Below, piece after piece: positions 16,431 to 26,900 of a stretch of DNA of 64,000 bases (its first letter is position 1; each line of letters starts with the position of its first letter). The translations under genes were made by a program, and so were the position numbers. The DNA is from Melioribacteraceae bacterium (lineage in GTDB: Bacteria; Bacteroidota; Ignavibacteria; Ignavibacteriales; Melioribacteraceae), in assembly GCA_021740785.1 (NCBI GenBank), contig JAIOZI010000001.1, positions 186,001 through 250,000 of the forward strand, in the 5' to 3' direction. Under the pieces are notes generated by a model. It made no database searches. It was not told the DNA's origin and was given only the letters and a program-made list of their open reading frames with translations.

Positions 16431-17108
16431 ATGAAATTACGTTATTTCTCTCATTCGTCATTTCAAATAACGACAAATAACGGAAAAGTTATTTTAATCG
16501 ATCCATTTCTTGATAACAATCCGACATCGCCGGTAAAATCCAAGGACGTAAAAGCTGATTATATTATTTTAACCCATGCTCATGGTGATCATCTTGGAGA
16601 TTCTTTCAAGATAGCAGACAAAGAAAATACTCTGATAATTGCAGTTAATGAACTTGCAGATTATTTCCTGGGAAAAGGTTACAAAGCTCATAACATGCAT
16701 ATCGGAGGCAGTTATAATTTTGAATTCGGAAATGTGAAATTTACAATTGCACATCATGGTTCAAAAACACCAGACGGTGAGTACGGCGGTGAACCTGCCG
16801 GAGTAATTATCACTATTGACGGAAAGACTATTTATCACACGGGTGATACCGGTCTGTTTTATGATATGAAACTAATCGGTGAGATGAACAAAATTGATTG
16901 GATGTTGTTACCCATCGGCGATAATTTTACAATGGGTATTACGGATGCCGTAAAAGCTGTAGAATTAACAAACCCGGGAACTGCCGTACCGATGCATTAT
17001 AATACATTCCCGGTAATAAATGTGGATCCGTTTGAATTTAAAAACAAAGTTGAATCGATTAATAAAAAATGTAAAGTGATGGAATTCGGAGAAGAAATTG
17101 AAATTTAA
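16431..17108 (+). CDS. UPF0173 metal-dependent hydrolase (MBL fold)
   Basis: A 225-residue metallo-beta-lactamase-fold protein. The metal motif HxHxDH is at residues 49-54 (THAHGDHLGD), with later ligands in 'AHHGS' and 'YHTGDTG' and the C-terminal 'MHYNTFP'. This arrangement matches UPF0173 (YtkL/UlaG-like) hydrolases, whose physiological substrate is generally unknown. A strong ribosome site (GGGAGGAG) lies eight bases before the ATG. The gene stands between the GT2 and parA with about 70-100 bases on each side and is probably its own unit. Confidence 0.9.
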   Translation: MKLRYFSHSSFQITTNNGKVILIDPFLDNNPTSPVKSKDVKADYIILTHAHGDHLGDSFKIADKENTLIIAVNELADYFLGKGYKAHNMHIGGSYNFEFGNVKFTIAHHGSKTPDGEYGGEPAGVIITIDGKTIYHTGDTGLFYDMKLIGEMNKIDWMLLPIGDNFTMGITDAVKAVELTNPGTAVPMHYNTFPVINVDPFEFKNKVESINKKCKVMEFGEEIEI

Positions 17109-17180
17109 TTATTCCCCGGAATCTTTTATTCATTATTTTGCAACTTTTGAAAAATGAATCCTCTTAGGTAGGTTCTTCAT

Positions 17181-17972
17181 ATGGGTAAAATTATTGCTAT
17201 TGCAAATCAGAAGGGCGGGGTAGGTAAAACCACCACTTCGATAAATCTTTCTGCTTCGGTCGCTGCAGCCGAAAAAAAAACGCTCTTGATTGATATCGAT
17301 CCACAGGCAAATTCGACCTCCGGGATTGGAATTGAGAAAGGAAACAATTCCGTGTATGAAGTGATAATCGGTATTGAGCAGATCGAGAACTGTGTACTAA
17401 GTTCTTTTATGCCGTTTCTAGATATTCTGCCGTCTAATATTAATCTTGTCGGAGCAGAAGTTGAAATGGTAGCGATGGCAGCAAGAGAAACATTGCTTAA
17501 GCAGCATCTCAATTCGATAGTTAATAATTATGATTACATTTTTATTGATTGTCCACCTTCACTTGGTCTGCTTACACTAAATGCACTTACTGCTGCAGAC
17601 TCTGTAATTATACCTGTTCAGTGTGAATATTTTGCTCTCGAAGGACTTGGACAACTTCTAAATACAATCAATATTGTAAAAAAACATTATAATAAAGATT
17701 TAGCTATCGAGGGCGTTTTACTAACAATGTTTGATCAGCGGCTGAGGCTTTCAAATCAAGTTGTGGAAGAGGTTAAAAAATATTTCGGTGAAAAAGTGTT
17801 TAAGACTATTGTTCACCGGAATGTTCGGATTTCGGAATCACCTAGTTTTGCAAAACCAGTTATTCTTTACGATGCTATCTCAACTGGCGCGCAGAATTAT
17901 ATGGCTTTAGCAGCGGAACTTTTACAAAAAAACAAACCGGAAAAAATAACATCAAATGACGAACAAAAATAA
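17181..17972 (+). CDS. parA: Chromosome partitioning ATPase ParA (Soj)
   Basis: A 263-residue deviant-Walker ATPase of the ParA/MinD superfamily. The deviant P-loop KGGVGKTT is at residues 11-18, with Walker A' '[11 protein letters not shown]' and '[11 protein letters not shown]'. It lacks the N-terminal helix-turn-helix of plasmid ParA, as is usual for chromosomal Soj. With ParB it drives origin segregation through ATP-dependent DNA binding on the nucleoid. TAGGTAGG precedes the ATG. It overlaps parB by 17 bases. Confidence 0.95.
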   Translation: MGKIIAIANQKGGVGKTTTSINLSASVAAAEKKTLLIDIDPQANSTSGIGIEKGNNSVYEVIIGIEQIENCVLSSFMPFLDILPSNINLVGAEVEMVAMAARETLLKQHLNSIVNNYDYIFIDCPPSLGLLTLNALTAADSVIIPVQCEYFALEGLGQLLNTINIVKKHYNKDLAIEGVLLTMFDQRLRLSNQVVEEVKKYFGEKVFKTIVHRNVRISESPSFAKPVILYDAISTGAQNYMALAAELLQKNKPEKITSNDEQK

Positions 17973-18912
17973 ACACGGATTAGGTAGGGGACTTGATGCG
18001 CTAATCAATCCCAACTATCGACAGAGTGAAGAAAATTCTGTACAAATTGAATCTAATAAGATTACAAACGATGACGGTAAATCTATTGATATTCTTGTAA
18101 AAATTTCTACCGAAAATATTAAGCCAAATCCGTATCAACCACGAACTAATTTTGATCAAGGTGCACTCGATGAATTAAAGAAATCGATTCTTGAAAATGG
18201 ACTGATCCAACCAATAACCGTAAGAAGAGCTAAAGATGATAGTTATGAATTAATTTCCGGTGAGAGAAGATTAAGAGCCTGTAGAGAAATCGGATTTAAA
18301 GAAATACCCGCTTACATAGTACAGGTTGATTCTGCTGAAAGTATGCTCGCTCTATCTTTAATAGAAAATATTCAGCGAGAAGAGTTGAATGCTATTGAAA
18401 TAGCCTTTGCATACAAGAGATTAATGGAAGAGTGCAGTTTAAGTCAAGAAGAAATTGCTAAACGAGTAGGTAAAGATAGATCAACAATTACAAATTCAAT
18501 CCGGCTTTTAAAATTACCTTCAGCCGTACAACAAAGCCTGGTTAAAAATGAAATATCCGCCGGGCATGCCAGGGCTTTAATTAACTTGCCTACAGAGAAT
18601 CTACAACTTGCGATATTAGGACAAATACTCAAAAAGAATTTATCGGTAAGGAAAGTTGAGAGTCTGGTTAAACAGTATGCTGAGAATAAAGAAAGTCAGA
18701 CGGATCAAAGCGAACAAAAGTCAGAAAAAAACAAACGTGAAGATATATCCAGAAACGATATTGAAGGGAAATTGCGTTCTGTATTCGGCACTAAAGTTAT
18801 GTGCAAACAAAAGAAAGACGGCGCCGGAGAAATTGTGATAGAATTTTACTCAAATGATGAATTAGAAAGATTATTCGAATTATTTGAGATAATTGAGAGA
18901 GGGAATTATTAA
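17956..18912 (+). CDS. parB: Chromosome partitioning protein ParB (Spo0J)
   Basis: A 318-residue parS-binding CTPase. The CTP-binding N-domain has '[13 protein letters not shown]' and the GERR box in '[15 protein letters not shown]'; the helix-turn-helix follows ('[20 protein letters not shown]'), then a charged linker and a C-terminal dimerisation part. The N-terminus '[12 protein letters not shown]' is the conserved ParA-stimulating segment. No good parS site (TGTTTCACGTGAAACA) was found in the window by eye. The frame overlaps parA and the downstream DUF5683 gene, forming one operon. Confidence 0.95.
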   Translation: MTNKNKHGLGRGLDALINPNYRQSEENSVQIESNKITNDDGKSIDILVKISTENIKPNPYQPRTNFDQGALDELKKSILENGLIQPITVRRAKDDSYELISGERRLRACREIGFKEIPAYIVQVDSAESMLALSLIENIQREELNAIEIAFAYKRLMEECSLSQEEIAKRVGKDRSTITNSIRLLKLPSAVQQSLVKNEISAGHARALINLPTENLQLAILGQILKKNLSVRKVESLVKQYAENKESQTDQSEQKSEKNKREDISRNDIEGKLRSVFGTKVMCKQKKDGAGEIVIEFYSNDELERLFELFEIIERGNY

Positions 18913-19396
18913 ATACTTTTTACTTTTGGTTATTTTAATTACTTCTGTTCAATTTGCTCAAACGGAACAAGATTCACTGCAAAGCGTCAAACCAAGTGAC
19001 TCTCTATTTATAATGCAGAAATCACCTTGGGGAGCTGTATTGAGAAGTGCGATTTTTCCTGGGTGGGGACAATTTTATAATGAATCTTATATTAAAATCC
19101 CGGTTGTCTGGGGATTTTTAGGTTTCTTTGTATACGGCTGGCTTTATTATGATAACCTATATACTGATTACCAAACATTATATGCAGAGAGTCTAAAGTT
19201 AGATTCGAAAAATCCGAACTATCTTGAAAAACGGGAATTTTATAGGGATGAACGTGATCTTTTTGCAGTCTATATAGGATTAGCATACTTTCTGAATTTG
19301 GTGGATGCATATGTTGATGCGCATTTATTCGATTTCGATGTTTCACGGAATCCTTATACTAATTCACCACAATTTAATTTCAGAATACCGTTTTAA
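18893..19396 (+). CDS. DUF5683-family membrane protein
   Basis: A 167-residue protein with an N-terminal signal sequence ending near 'SVQFAQ' and the DUF5683 core: 'KSPWGAVLRSAIFPGWGQFYN' region (shown here split as KSPWGAVLRSAIFPGWG, then QFYN), two hydrophobic helices and 'NLVDAYVDAHLFDFDV'. The likely start is TTG 18893, with GAG five to seven bases upstream. DUF5683 genes directly after parAB are a recurring arrangement in Bacteroidota and relatives. Role unknown; an envelope-associated function is inferred. It overlaps parB by 20 bases. Confidence 0.8.
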   Translation: MREGIIKYFLLLVILITSVQFAQTEQDSLQSVKPSDSLFIMQKSPWGAVLRSAIFPGWGQFYNESYIKIPVVWGFLGFFVYGWLYYDNLYTDYQTLYAESLKLDSKNPNYLEKREFYRDERDLFAVYIGLAYFLNLVDAYVDAHLFDFDVSRNPYTNSPQFNFRIPF

Positions 19397-19407
19397 GTGG
19401 GGACTGA

Positions 19408-20112
19408 ATGAGAAATTCGCAAACATGCGAAAATTGTAAAACTGAGAATCATTTCTATCAATTGACTTGTACGAATTGCGGCTCCTATTTACGTTCAAGA
19501 GTTGTTAACATTGATCTCTGGAGAGGAATTTGGAGAATTTTTGATTCGCCTTCACAAACATTTACTGAAATCATTTATGCCGAACATAAAAATTTTGTAA
19601 TATTTCTGACAATTATATTTTCTTTAAGTTTTTTCGCTCAATCGATTTTACTCAAACACGCACTTAATATTAATTCAGCTTCTTCAAATTATCTATTAAT
19701 TAATCTATTGATTTCAGCAGCAGCATTTGCATTGTACTTGGTGCTATTTTCACTTTTATTAAAACTGCTCACAAAATTATTTAAGGTACAGACCCGGTTC
19801 AAAGACAATTTTTCAATCTTTCTTTTTTCATTAACGCCGGCACTGCTTACCCTTATTTTTTTAACTCCAATTGAATATGCAATTTTCGGGAAACATTGGT
19901 TCGTATATAATCCTTCACCTTTTATGATCAAGGAAAATGCTGCTTATGTTTTAATTGGAATTGAAGGAATAATGGCAATTTGGAGATTGGTGCTTTCAAT
20001 TATTGCGGTTTTTGTTCAAACAAAAAATCTTGTATTCAGTCTAGTCGTGGGAACTCTATTTTTCGGATTATACAATGCGCTGCTGTTATTTACACCTTTT
20101 CTGCCCTTTTAA
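19408..20112 (+). CDS. Zinc-ribbon plus Yip1-like membrane protein
   Basis: A 234-residue protein. Residues 7-24 form a zinc ribbon (CENC-x10-CTNC); the remainder is a polytopic membrane region with about five helices, in the pattern of Yip1/YIP family membrane proteins ('WRGIWRIFDSPSQTFTEI' precedes the first). It follows the DUF5683 gene by 11 bases and its stop overlaps that of the opposing ppx gene by four bases. No known substrate; membrane organisation is a guess. Confidence 0.7.
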   Translation: MRNSQTCENCKTENHFYQLTCTNCGSYLRSRVVNIDLWRGIWRIFDSPSQTFTEIIYAEHKNFVIFLTIIFSLSFFAQSILLKHALNINSASSNYLLINLLISAAAFALYLVLFSLLLKLLTKLFKVQTRFKDNFSIFLFSLTPALLTLIFLTPIEYAIFGKHWFVYNPSPFMIKENAAYVLIGIEGIMAIWRLVLSIIAVFVQTKNLVFSLVVGTLFFGLYNALLLFTPFLPF

Positions 20113-21029
20113 ATATTATTCATAAAATTAATTACTGCCCCGTACCGTATTCCTTTTCCGCTGACAGTCACCCGGTTAGTCTTAAGCAAGTTTGCTATCT
20201 CTTTGAGTAATATAGCTCCCGAAGTGATCACATCTTCTCGACCTTTCACTACTTCTTTATGATCATTAAGAATCTGTTTGGATGATTTACTCTTCAAAAG
20301 ATTGCTTAAATCAGAAAGATCATCACTCGAAAGAACATGTCCCTCAACCTTGCTTTCGACAAAGGTTGTTAATTTTTGTTGAATGCAGCTCAAACTTGTA
20401 GGAGTTCCTGCTACGGCAATTGCGAAAAGATTATCATAGACTTGCCGGGTTAATTCCTTAAACGTATCCTTTATGTAATTTTCAATCTGATTAATTTCAC
20501 TTTCAACCGGGGGATCATTCTTAATAAATTGTTCGGTTAAACTAACCGCACCGTCAGGAAATGATTTCTTAAAAATAATTTCTTTTCCTTGTCCAATTAT
20601 TATTTCCGTACTTCCGCCGCCGATATCAATAACAGCATTTAATTGATTCTCCTTAGATAAACTCGAAGCGCCCAAATATGAGTAAACTGCTTCATCCTGT
20701 CCCTCAATTACATCAATATTTATATCGAACTTTTTTTTCACTTTATTAATAATTTCATTTGCATTTTTTGCAATGCGAAAAGCATTTGTAGCAGTCGCAA
20801 TAACTTTGCCGCATTTGTATTTTTCAATTTCGGATTTATAAAAATTTAGGATCTTATAAAGCGAGTAGATTTTTTCATCGGAGATTCTACCGCTCGATTT
20901 TAATCCCTTTGCAAGTCTGGGCATCTCATAATAGTTTTTTATCGTTGATAAATGCTTCGTTTGTAAATCAACTTCAGCTATTAGCATTAGTACAGTATTT
21001 GAACCAATATCAATTGACGCAATATTCAT
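20109..21029 (-). CDS. Ppx/GppA-family exopolyphosphatase or pppGpp phosphohydrolase
   Basis: A 306-residue ASKHA-fold phosphatase. 'ASIDIGSNTVLMLIAEV' is the phosphate-1 motif and 'AVIDIGGGSTEIIIGQG' the phosphate-2 motif, with 'ATATNAFR' and 'EGQDEAVYSYLGA' between. It lacks the C-terminal HD and helical domains of E. coli Ppx (513 residues), so it is the short two-domain form. It hydrolyses polyphosphate ends or the gamma phosphate of pppGpp; which cannot be told. It is the only minus-strand gene between 10683 and 30853. Confidence 0.88.
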   Translation of the reverse strand: MNIASIDIGSNTVLMLIAEVDLQTKHLSTIKNYYEMPRLAKGLKSSGRISDEKIYSLYKILNFYKSEIEKYKCGKVIATATNAFRIAKNANEIINKVKKKFDINIDVIEGQDEAVYSYLGASSLSKENQLNAVIDIGGGSTEIIIGQGKEIIFKKSFPDGAVSLTEQFIKNDPPVESEINQIENYIKDTFKELTRQVYDNLFAIAVAGTPTSLSCIQQKLTTFVESKVEGHVLSSDDLSDLSNLLKSKSSKQILNDHKEVVKGREDVITSGAILLKEIANLLKTNRVTVSGKGIRYGAVINFMNNI

Positions 21030-21079
21030 CTTTTTTTCTTAAATTTAATTTCTATTTTTATCACTCAAACTTACCGGAA

Positions 21080-21352
21080 ATGAAGATAAAAGAAAAAGAA
21101 TTTGAAACAATAATGCAGGACCTTAAGTCCTTAGCAACTCAGATGGGTGCAAAGGTAAGATTTGAAAGGGGAGACTTTAAGGGCGGTTATTGTGTATTGA
21201 AAGAAAACAAAGTGATTGTAATAAATAAATTGTCAAATTTACAACGGAAGGTGATAACACTTGCAGCCGCTTTAAAAGAGTTGGGAGTTGATGACATTTA
21301 TCTACCGCCGAAGCTTCGTGAAATTATTGAAGAAATGGATGAAACAAAATGA
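21080..21352 (+). CDS. Small conserved-looking protein of unknown function (90 aa)
   Basis: The start ATG 21080 is preceded by CCGGAA; the frame stays open upstream, but that part is the shadow of ppx. The product begins with a helix ('EKEFETIMQDLKSLATQMGA'), then strands ('KVRFERGDFKGGYCVLKENK', 'VIVINKLSN') and ends 'IYLPPKLREIIEEM'. Its stop overlaps the aroQ start (ATGA), so it is coupled to aroQ. I cannot name the family; the GG-x-C-x-x-K pattern looks conserved rather than random. Confidence 0.72.
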   Translation: MKIKEKEFETIMQDLKSLATQMGAKVRFERGDFKGGYCVLKENKVIVINKLSNLQRKVITLAAALKELGVDDIYLPPKLREIIEEMDETK

Positions 21353-21780
21353 AAATACTAGTTATAAACGGACCAAATTTAAATATGCTTGGTTCACGAG
21401 ATCCGAATCAATACGGAAATGCAACCTTAAATTCAATTGAGATGTCCTTGATTGAAGCATTTTCAGATATAAAATTTGAATTTATTCAGAGCAATTCAGA
21501 AGGCGAAATTATCAATAAAATCCAATCTGCCCCATCATATTTCGACGGTTTAATAATTAATCCCGGCGGTTATGCGCACACTTCAGTTGCAATTCGTGAC
21601 GCTTTAGAATTATGCAAAATACCCAAAGTGGAAGTTCATCTATCAAATCTTTCAGCTAGAGAATCATTCAGGCAAAATCTCATAACTGCTTCCGCGTGTG
21701 ATGGTTACATATCAGGCTTCAAAGAACTTGGATATTCAGCTGCAGTATACCTGATTCAGGGAATTGTCAAAAATCGGTAA
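21349..21780 (+). CDS. aroQ: Type II 3-dehydroquinate dehydratase
   Basis: A 143-residue enzyme of the shikimate pathway that dehydrates 3-dehydroquinate. The type II signature is clear: 'ILVINGPNLNMLGSRDPNQYG', with the catalytic Tyr at residue 22, 'INPGGYAHTSVAIRDAL' with the catalytic His, and 'VEVHLSNLSARESFR'. Length matches the family (about 145). Four-base overlap with the small gene upstream. A weak hairpin (TATCCG/CGGATA) about ten bases after the stop might end transcription. Confidence 0.95.
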   Translation: MKILVINGPNLNMLGSRDPNQYGNATLNSIEMSLIEAFSDIKFEFIQSNSEGEIINKIQSAPSYFDGLIINPGGYAHTSVAIRDALELCKIPKVEVHLSNLSARESFRQNLITASACDGYISGFKELGYSAAVYLIQGIVKNR

Positions 21781-21956
21781 AGTTAAATTATCCGTTTATA
21801 AAATCGGATATTATAAATCAATTGCATCATTTTGCAATTCGTGTTCAACTAATAACTTAAGGATATCACTTAAATATAGTTATTAATTATAACTTATTAC
21901 TTGCCACTTTTTAAGGAAATAATTATTTTCATATCATAATTATTATTAGAGGCGAG

Positions 21957-22340
21957 ATGAAAGATTTCGGGTTAAAAAAGCTCTATTATTCAATTAGCGA
22001 GGTAAGTAAATTAACTGATCTTGAACAGTACATTCTTCGTTATTGGGAAACAGAATTTGAGCAGTTGAAACCTCAGAAAAATAGAGCCGGAAACAGAATC
22101 TACACTAATAAAGATATTAAACTGATATTGCAAATAAAAAAATTGCTCCGGGAGGAAAAATATACAATTGAAGGAGCAAAAAATATTTTAGCATCGGGTG
22201 TGAAAATTGAATCACCAGCTCTTCCTAAAAAAGTTATTCCGCAAAATAATGTTCAGCCAAAAACAGAAAAAATTCCATCAATCAAAAAAGACCTTGAAGA
22301 ATTAAAGATATTTTTGCTAGATTTGAAGTCTCAATTATAG
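21957..22340 (+). CDS. MerR-family transcriptional regulator
   Basis: A 127-residue protein with an N-terminal MerR-type winged helix (about residues 9-77): 'LYYSISEVSKLTDLEQYILR', 'YWETEFEQLKPQKNRAGNR' and 'YTNKDIKLILQIKKLL'. The effector-binding part is short and polar with a C-terminal helix (KKDLEELKIFLLDL), as in the small HTH proteins next to core genes in Bacteroidota. Ligand unknown. GAGG lies just before the ATG. The tRNA gene begins three bases after the stop. Confidence 0.85.
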   Translation: MKDFGLKKLYYSISEVSKLTDLEQYILRYWETEFEQLKPQKNRAGNRIYTNKDIKLILQIKKLLREEKYTIEGAKNILASGVKIESPALPKKVIPQNNVQPKTEKIPSIKKDLEELKIFLLDLKSQL

Positions 22341-22343
22341 AAT

Positions 22344-22418
22344 CGGAACGTGGCGCAGCCCGGCTAGCGTGCTTGAATGGGGTTCAAGAGGTCGCGGGTT
22401 CAAATCCCGCCGTTCCGA
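22344..22418 (+). tRNA. tRNA-Pro (anticodon GGG)
   Basis: The acceptor stem CGGAACG pairs with CGTTCCG, followed by discriminator A (22418). The anticodon stem CTTGA / TCAAG encloses the loop ATGGGGT, giving anticodon GGG. The T arm is GCGGG-TTCAAAT-CCCGC. CCA is not encoded. It lies directly after merR and before purF on the same strand, so processing from a longer transcript is possible. Confidence 0.95.
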
Positions 22419-22465
22419 CTATTTAGTTCTTCATTTTTTCTTCAATAATAATAGATAACATTCCA

Positions 22466-23944
22466 TTGAAAATTGATAAACCAGTTTGTCACTGCGGAGT
22501 GGTTGGCGTTTACGGTCATGAGTTTAATGCCTCACTCAAAGTTTACTTTGCATTACATGCTTTACAACACAGAGGTCAGGAAGCGGCAGGAATTGTAACA
22601 TCAACCAAGAATGAAAAGAATAAATCGACGTTCAACATTCACAAAGGTTTTGGCCTGGTCTCCGATGTATTTAATGATGATAAAATGTTCAGTACATCAT
22701 TGACTGGAAAAGCGGCAATCGGTCATAATAGATATTCAACTACCGGATCATCGGATTCTAAGAAAAACATTCAACCATTTCTTGTACAGTATCGGATGGG
22801 AAATTTGGCAGTTGCACACAACGGCAATCTTACAAATGCCATGGAAATTCGTGAAAAATTGGTGAATGACGGCTCTATCTTTCAGACTTCCAGCGACACA
22901 GAGGTAATTCTTCATCTTATCGCAAGATCACAACTTGATAACCAAATCGATCAGATTCAATCGGCATTATCCGAACTTGAGGGAGCATACTGCGTTACAA
23001 TTATGACTGATGACAAAATTGTCGCCGCTCGTGATCCTTATGGTTTCAGACCCCTCTCAATCGGGAAAACTAAGGATTCGTACATTGTTGCTTCGGAGAC
23101 ATGCGCTTTTGACATGCTTTCGGCTGAATATATAAGAGATGTTGAACCCGGTGAAATAATAGTTATTGATGAAGAAACTTTAAAAACCGGTGAGATCAAA
23201 TCTTATTCGGTTAAGAACCGGAATGGAATTAAAAAGCATTGTGTTTTTGAATATATTTATTTTTCACGTCCCGACAGTAGAATTTTTGGGAGCAATGTTG
23301 ATAAAATTAGACGTAAACTAGGGAAAGTTTTAGCGAAAAATCATCCGGTTGTTGATAAAGATGGTGAAAAAGTGATTGTTATCAGTGTGCCGGATAGTTC
23401 AAATACGGCTGCGATTGGTTATCAAAATCAATTGGAAAAAGATGGTATACCTTCTAAATTAGAAATTGGTCTCATTCGAAGTCACTATATCGGCAGGACA
23501 TTCATTTTGCCTGAACAGTTAAAAAGGGAATTGGGTGTAAGAATCAAATTTAATACGGTAAAAGGAGTACTCGAAGGAAGAACGGTTGTAATTGTTGATG
23601 ATTCAATCGTTAGGGGAACTACTTCAAAACAGCTTGTAAATTTAATTAAGGAAGCGGGACCGAAAGAAATTCATCTTAGAATATCATCACCCCCGATTTT
23701 GAATCCTTGTTATTATGGTATGGATTTTCCATCGAGGAATGAATTAATAGCTCATAAATTGAATAGAGATATTAAAAAAATTGGAGATTATCTACATGTA
23801 GATTCAATTGAATACATGACAATTGATGAGATGTTAGAATCTATGGTAGATCATGCTCCCGATGAATTCTGTACCGCATGCTTCTCAGGTATTTATCCAA
23901 CTGCTATTAAAAAGGATGCAAATAAAGAAGTATTCGATGATTAG
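22466..23944 (+). CDS. purF: Amidophosphoribosyltransferase
   Basis: This enzyme makes 5-phosphoribosylamine from PRPP and glutamine, the first step of purine synthesis. The N-terminal Ntn domain has its nucleophile at Cys10 (CGVVGVYG), so a nine-residue propeptide must be removed. 'ALQHRGQEAAGI' and 'VDDSIVRGTTSKQLV' (PRPP loop) are intact. Four cysteines of the B. subtilis-type iron-sulfur cluster appear to be present ('KKHCVFEY', 'NPCYYG', 'EFCTACFSG'). The start is TTG 22466 with no obvious ribosome site. The stop overlaps the start of the subtilase gene. Confidence 0.94.
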   Translation: MKIDKPVCHCGVVGVYGHEFNASLKVYFALHALQHRGQEAAGIVTSTKNEKNKSTFNIHKGFGLVSDVFNDDKMFSTSLTGKAAIGHNRYSTTGSSDSKKNIQPFLVQYRMGNLAVAHNGNLTNAMEIREKLVNDGSIFQTSSDTEVILHLIARSQLDNQIDQIQSALSELEGAYCVTIMTDDKIVAARDPYGFRPLSIGKTKDSYIVASETCAFDMLSAEYIRDVEPGEIIVIDEETLKTGEIKSYSVKNRNGIKKHCVFEYIYFSRPDSRIFGSNVDKIRRKLGKVLAKNHPVVDKDGEKVIVISVPDSSNTAAIGYQNQLEKDGIPSKLEIGLIRSHYIGRTFILPEQLKRELGVRIKFNTVKGVLEGRTVVIVDDSIVRGTTSKQLVNLIKEAGPKEIHLRISSPPILNPCYYGMDFPSRNELIAHKLNRDIKKIGDYLHVDSIEYMTIDEMLESMVDHAPDEFCTACFSGIYPTAIKKDANKEVFDD

Positions 23945-26900
23945 CCGAACCATATATTTGTTGTTATTTTTAATAACTGTACCAACTTATTCCCAAAATT
24001 CTTTGATAATTAAATTGAAAGATGATGTTTTATCATTTCAAAATGCGGAAGAATTAATAAAAGAAACCATAGAAACAACTTCAGGTAACACATCATATCA
24101 TATTAATTATAAACAAGTAAAGTTAAGTCCTCTTACATCAAATATAGCTTTTAGCAATTATTTGGTTCTTTCATCAATACAAGAAGATTTTCCGTTCGAA
24201 AGTGTAAAAAATAATCTGCCTAATTCCGATCTTATTGAGCATGTTGATTATAACAACATTTACAAAATTGATTCCGTACCAAACGATAGTTTATATTCGG
24301 AGCAATGGTACATCTCAACTGTTCAAGCAGATAAGGCTTTTGAAATTAGTAGTGGGAGCACGGACAATGTAATCGGAGTAATCGATACAGGAATTGACTA
24401 TTTTCACCCGGATTTAATTAATTCATTATATATAAATTATGGTGAGACCGGACTGGATTCCAATGGTGTTGATAAATCTTTCAATGGAATTGATGATGAC
24501 AAAAACGGATATATTGATGATTACCGCGGTGGTGATTTCGTTGACAAATCATGGAATATGATTGATTCAACTGATGGAGATTATTTTGATTGGGACAATG
24601 ATCCATTCGATGAGAATGGTCACGGGACAAATATTGCCGGTATAATTGGCGCCGAACAAGATAATTTGATTGGGATTGCAGGAATTGCTCCCGGCTGTAA
24701 AATCCTCAACTTGCGTGCTTTCGATAAGAATGGTTATGGTGAGGAAGACGATGCAGCTGCAGCAATAATTTATGCGGTTGATATCGGAGTAAAAATCATA
24801 AATATGAGTTTTGGAGATGCTGTTTACTCACATCTGCTAGAGGATGTGATTGATTATGCGCACCAAAATGGAGTTGTTTTAATTGGAAGCGCAGGTAACT
24901 CATCAACAGATATTCCACATTATCCCTCCGGTTTTTCTCAGGTTATTTCAGTCAATTCAACGGATGCAAATGACAACATTGCAAGTTTTTCGAATTTCGG
25001 TAACAGCATCGATCTTTCTGCTCCCGGCGCAGATATTATTACTACAAATATTAATAATAGTTATAAAAATGTAAGTGGGACGTCAATTTCAGCGCCGTTT
25101 GTAAGTGCCGCCGCAGCATTATTACTTTCTCAAAAAAATTACACTTCAGCAGAAATTAAGCAAATACTAAAAAGCACTTCTGAAGATATTGTTAATCCCG
25201 GTTATGATTATTATTCAGGAGCAGGGCGTTTGAATTTGTACAGAGCATTGTTGTCTCAATCCCGTGAAATTATTGAAATACATGCTCCCCAAAATGATTA
25301 TCACACAGCCTCTGATTCAATAATGCTTAATGTTTCTGTGCTGTCTTCTGAGTTTTCTCATTTTAAGCTGGATTATGGAATAGGTGATAATCCGATAAAT
25401 TATTCTGACTTGGTCTCAATAGAAAATTATCAATTACTTGAAAAAGATATTTATCATTGGGATGTTAGATCATTGGCGGATACGGTTTTCACTTTGAGAT
25501 TATCTGTCACAAAAAATAATGGGACGGTAACAAGAGAATTTTCAAGATTTCAAATCGACAGGTCTGCTCCCAAAATTCAATTATTAGGAATCGGACCGGT
25601 CTATGAAGGTTTAAATTCTTCATTTTTTACGATGATTGGCACCGATGATCCATCGATTGCTTTCATGCACTATAGAAAAACCGGTGATTCGGATTTTAAA
25701 AAAGCTTCAATGGATGGACTGCAGAATAACATATATTTGACGAAAAATATTCATTATTGCACAATTTCAGAAGTTTTAGAAAACAACACAATATATGAAG
25801 TTTTCTTTACCGCTGAAAATAAATCCGGACGCTCTTCAACTTTGATTGATAATGGCGGTAATTATTTTCGAATAAAAACAGCTCGTGCTCCTCAAATCAT
25901 TCAAAATTATAGGCAAACTTATTCTCTACCGCTGGGTACTTTATACGAGCAGAAAATATCATTTTTTGATGGTGGCACGAATCAAATATTACTTAATACG
26001 CTGGAAGATCCGCGTACATTAAAAATGTATAATTTTGATGGGAAATTTACGGAAGTTTCCAGTTTAATGAACCGAAGGATCCCAAAAGCAATCACAGATA
26101 TTAATAATAATTTTAGAAATGAGCTTATATCATATTTATATCCAATAAGTTATATCGATGAACAAGAAGTAAATTATAGTAGTAATATTCTGAATATTTA
26201 TAAAGATTCAACAAATAACAGGGTATTGATTGATGCTCTCGATTATAATCAAGATGGTCAAACTGAAATTTTCTTTAATGAACAAGATTCAACATTAGTT
26301 AGCTATCAAATCAGAGAAGATTTCACAATGGTTGAGCTCGATCGGTTTGAAAATAATAATGGGAGCATGCAACAATTAGTCGATCATGGAAATATAATTA
26401 ATATTACTGATTTGTATTGCATTCAGAATTCAGACGGAACTGGGAAAATCTATTTCTCTGATTATGAAGGGGATATCATAATTATTGATTTTGATAAATC
26501 GGGAGCATTTACAAATAATCAAATTATTCGAACTTTTTTGAGTGGAGCTGATTGCAAATTTTCGTCATTAAAATATAACGATCAAAACTTAGTGGCTGTA
26601 TTATTACATACTCCAAATTCCGATCAAATTCAGCAACTGAACCTTCTATATATTTTTGATCCTGAAATATCTTTTATCGAACCTATTGAAATAATAGCAT
26701 TCAATGATCCAATTCAATCTGAAAATTTACTTCCGACTAAAGCTAAAAATAATTTGAGTGCTGCGGACTTAAACGGCGACGGAATTGAAGAATTGATTAT
26801 TTCCATATTTCCTAATACTTATTTTTTAGATTTTTCAGATGTCGAACCAGTTGTCACTTCCTATTTTAGTAACGGGAATTTAAAAGCTAATGAGGCATTT

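Noticed and set aside
19338-19352. Half parS-like stretch TGTTTCACG inside the DUF5683 gene
   Set aside because: Only the left half matches; the right half (GAATCC) does not complete the palindrome.
20909-21079. Longer start for the 90-residue gene before aroQ
   Set aside because: This extension is antisense to the ppx start and has no ribosome site; ATG 21080 has one.
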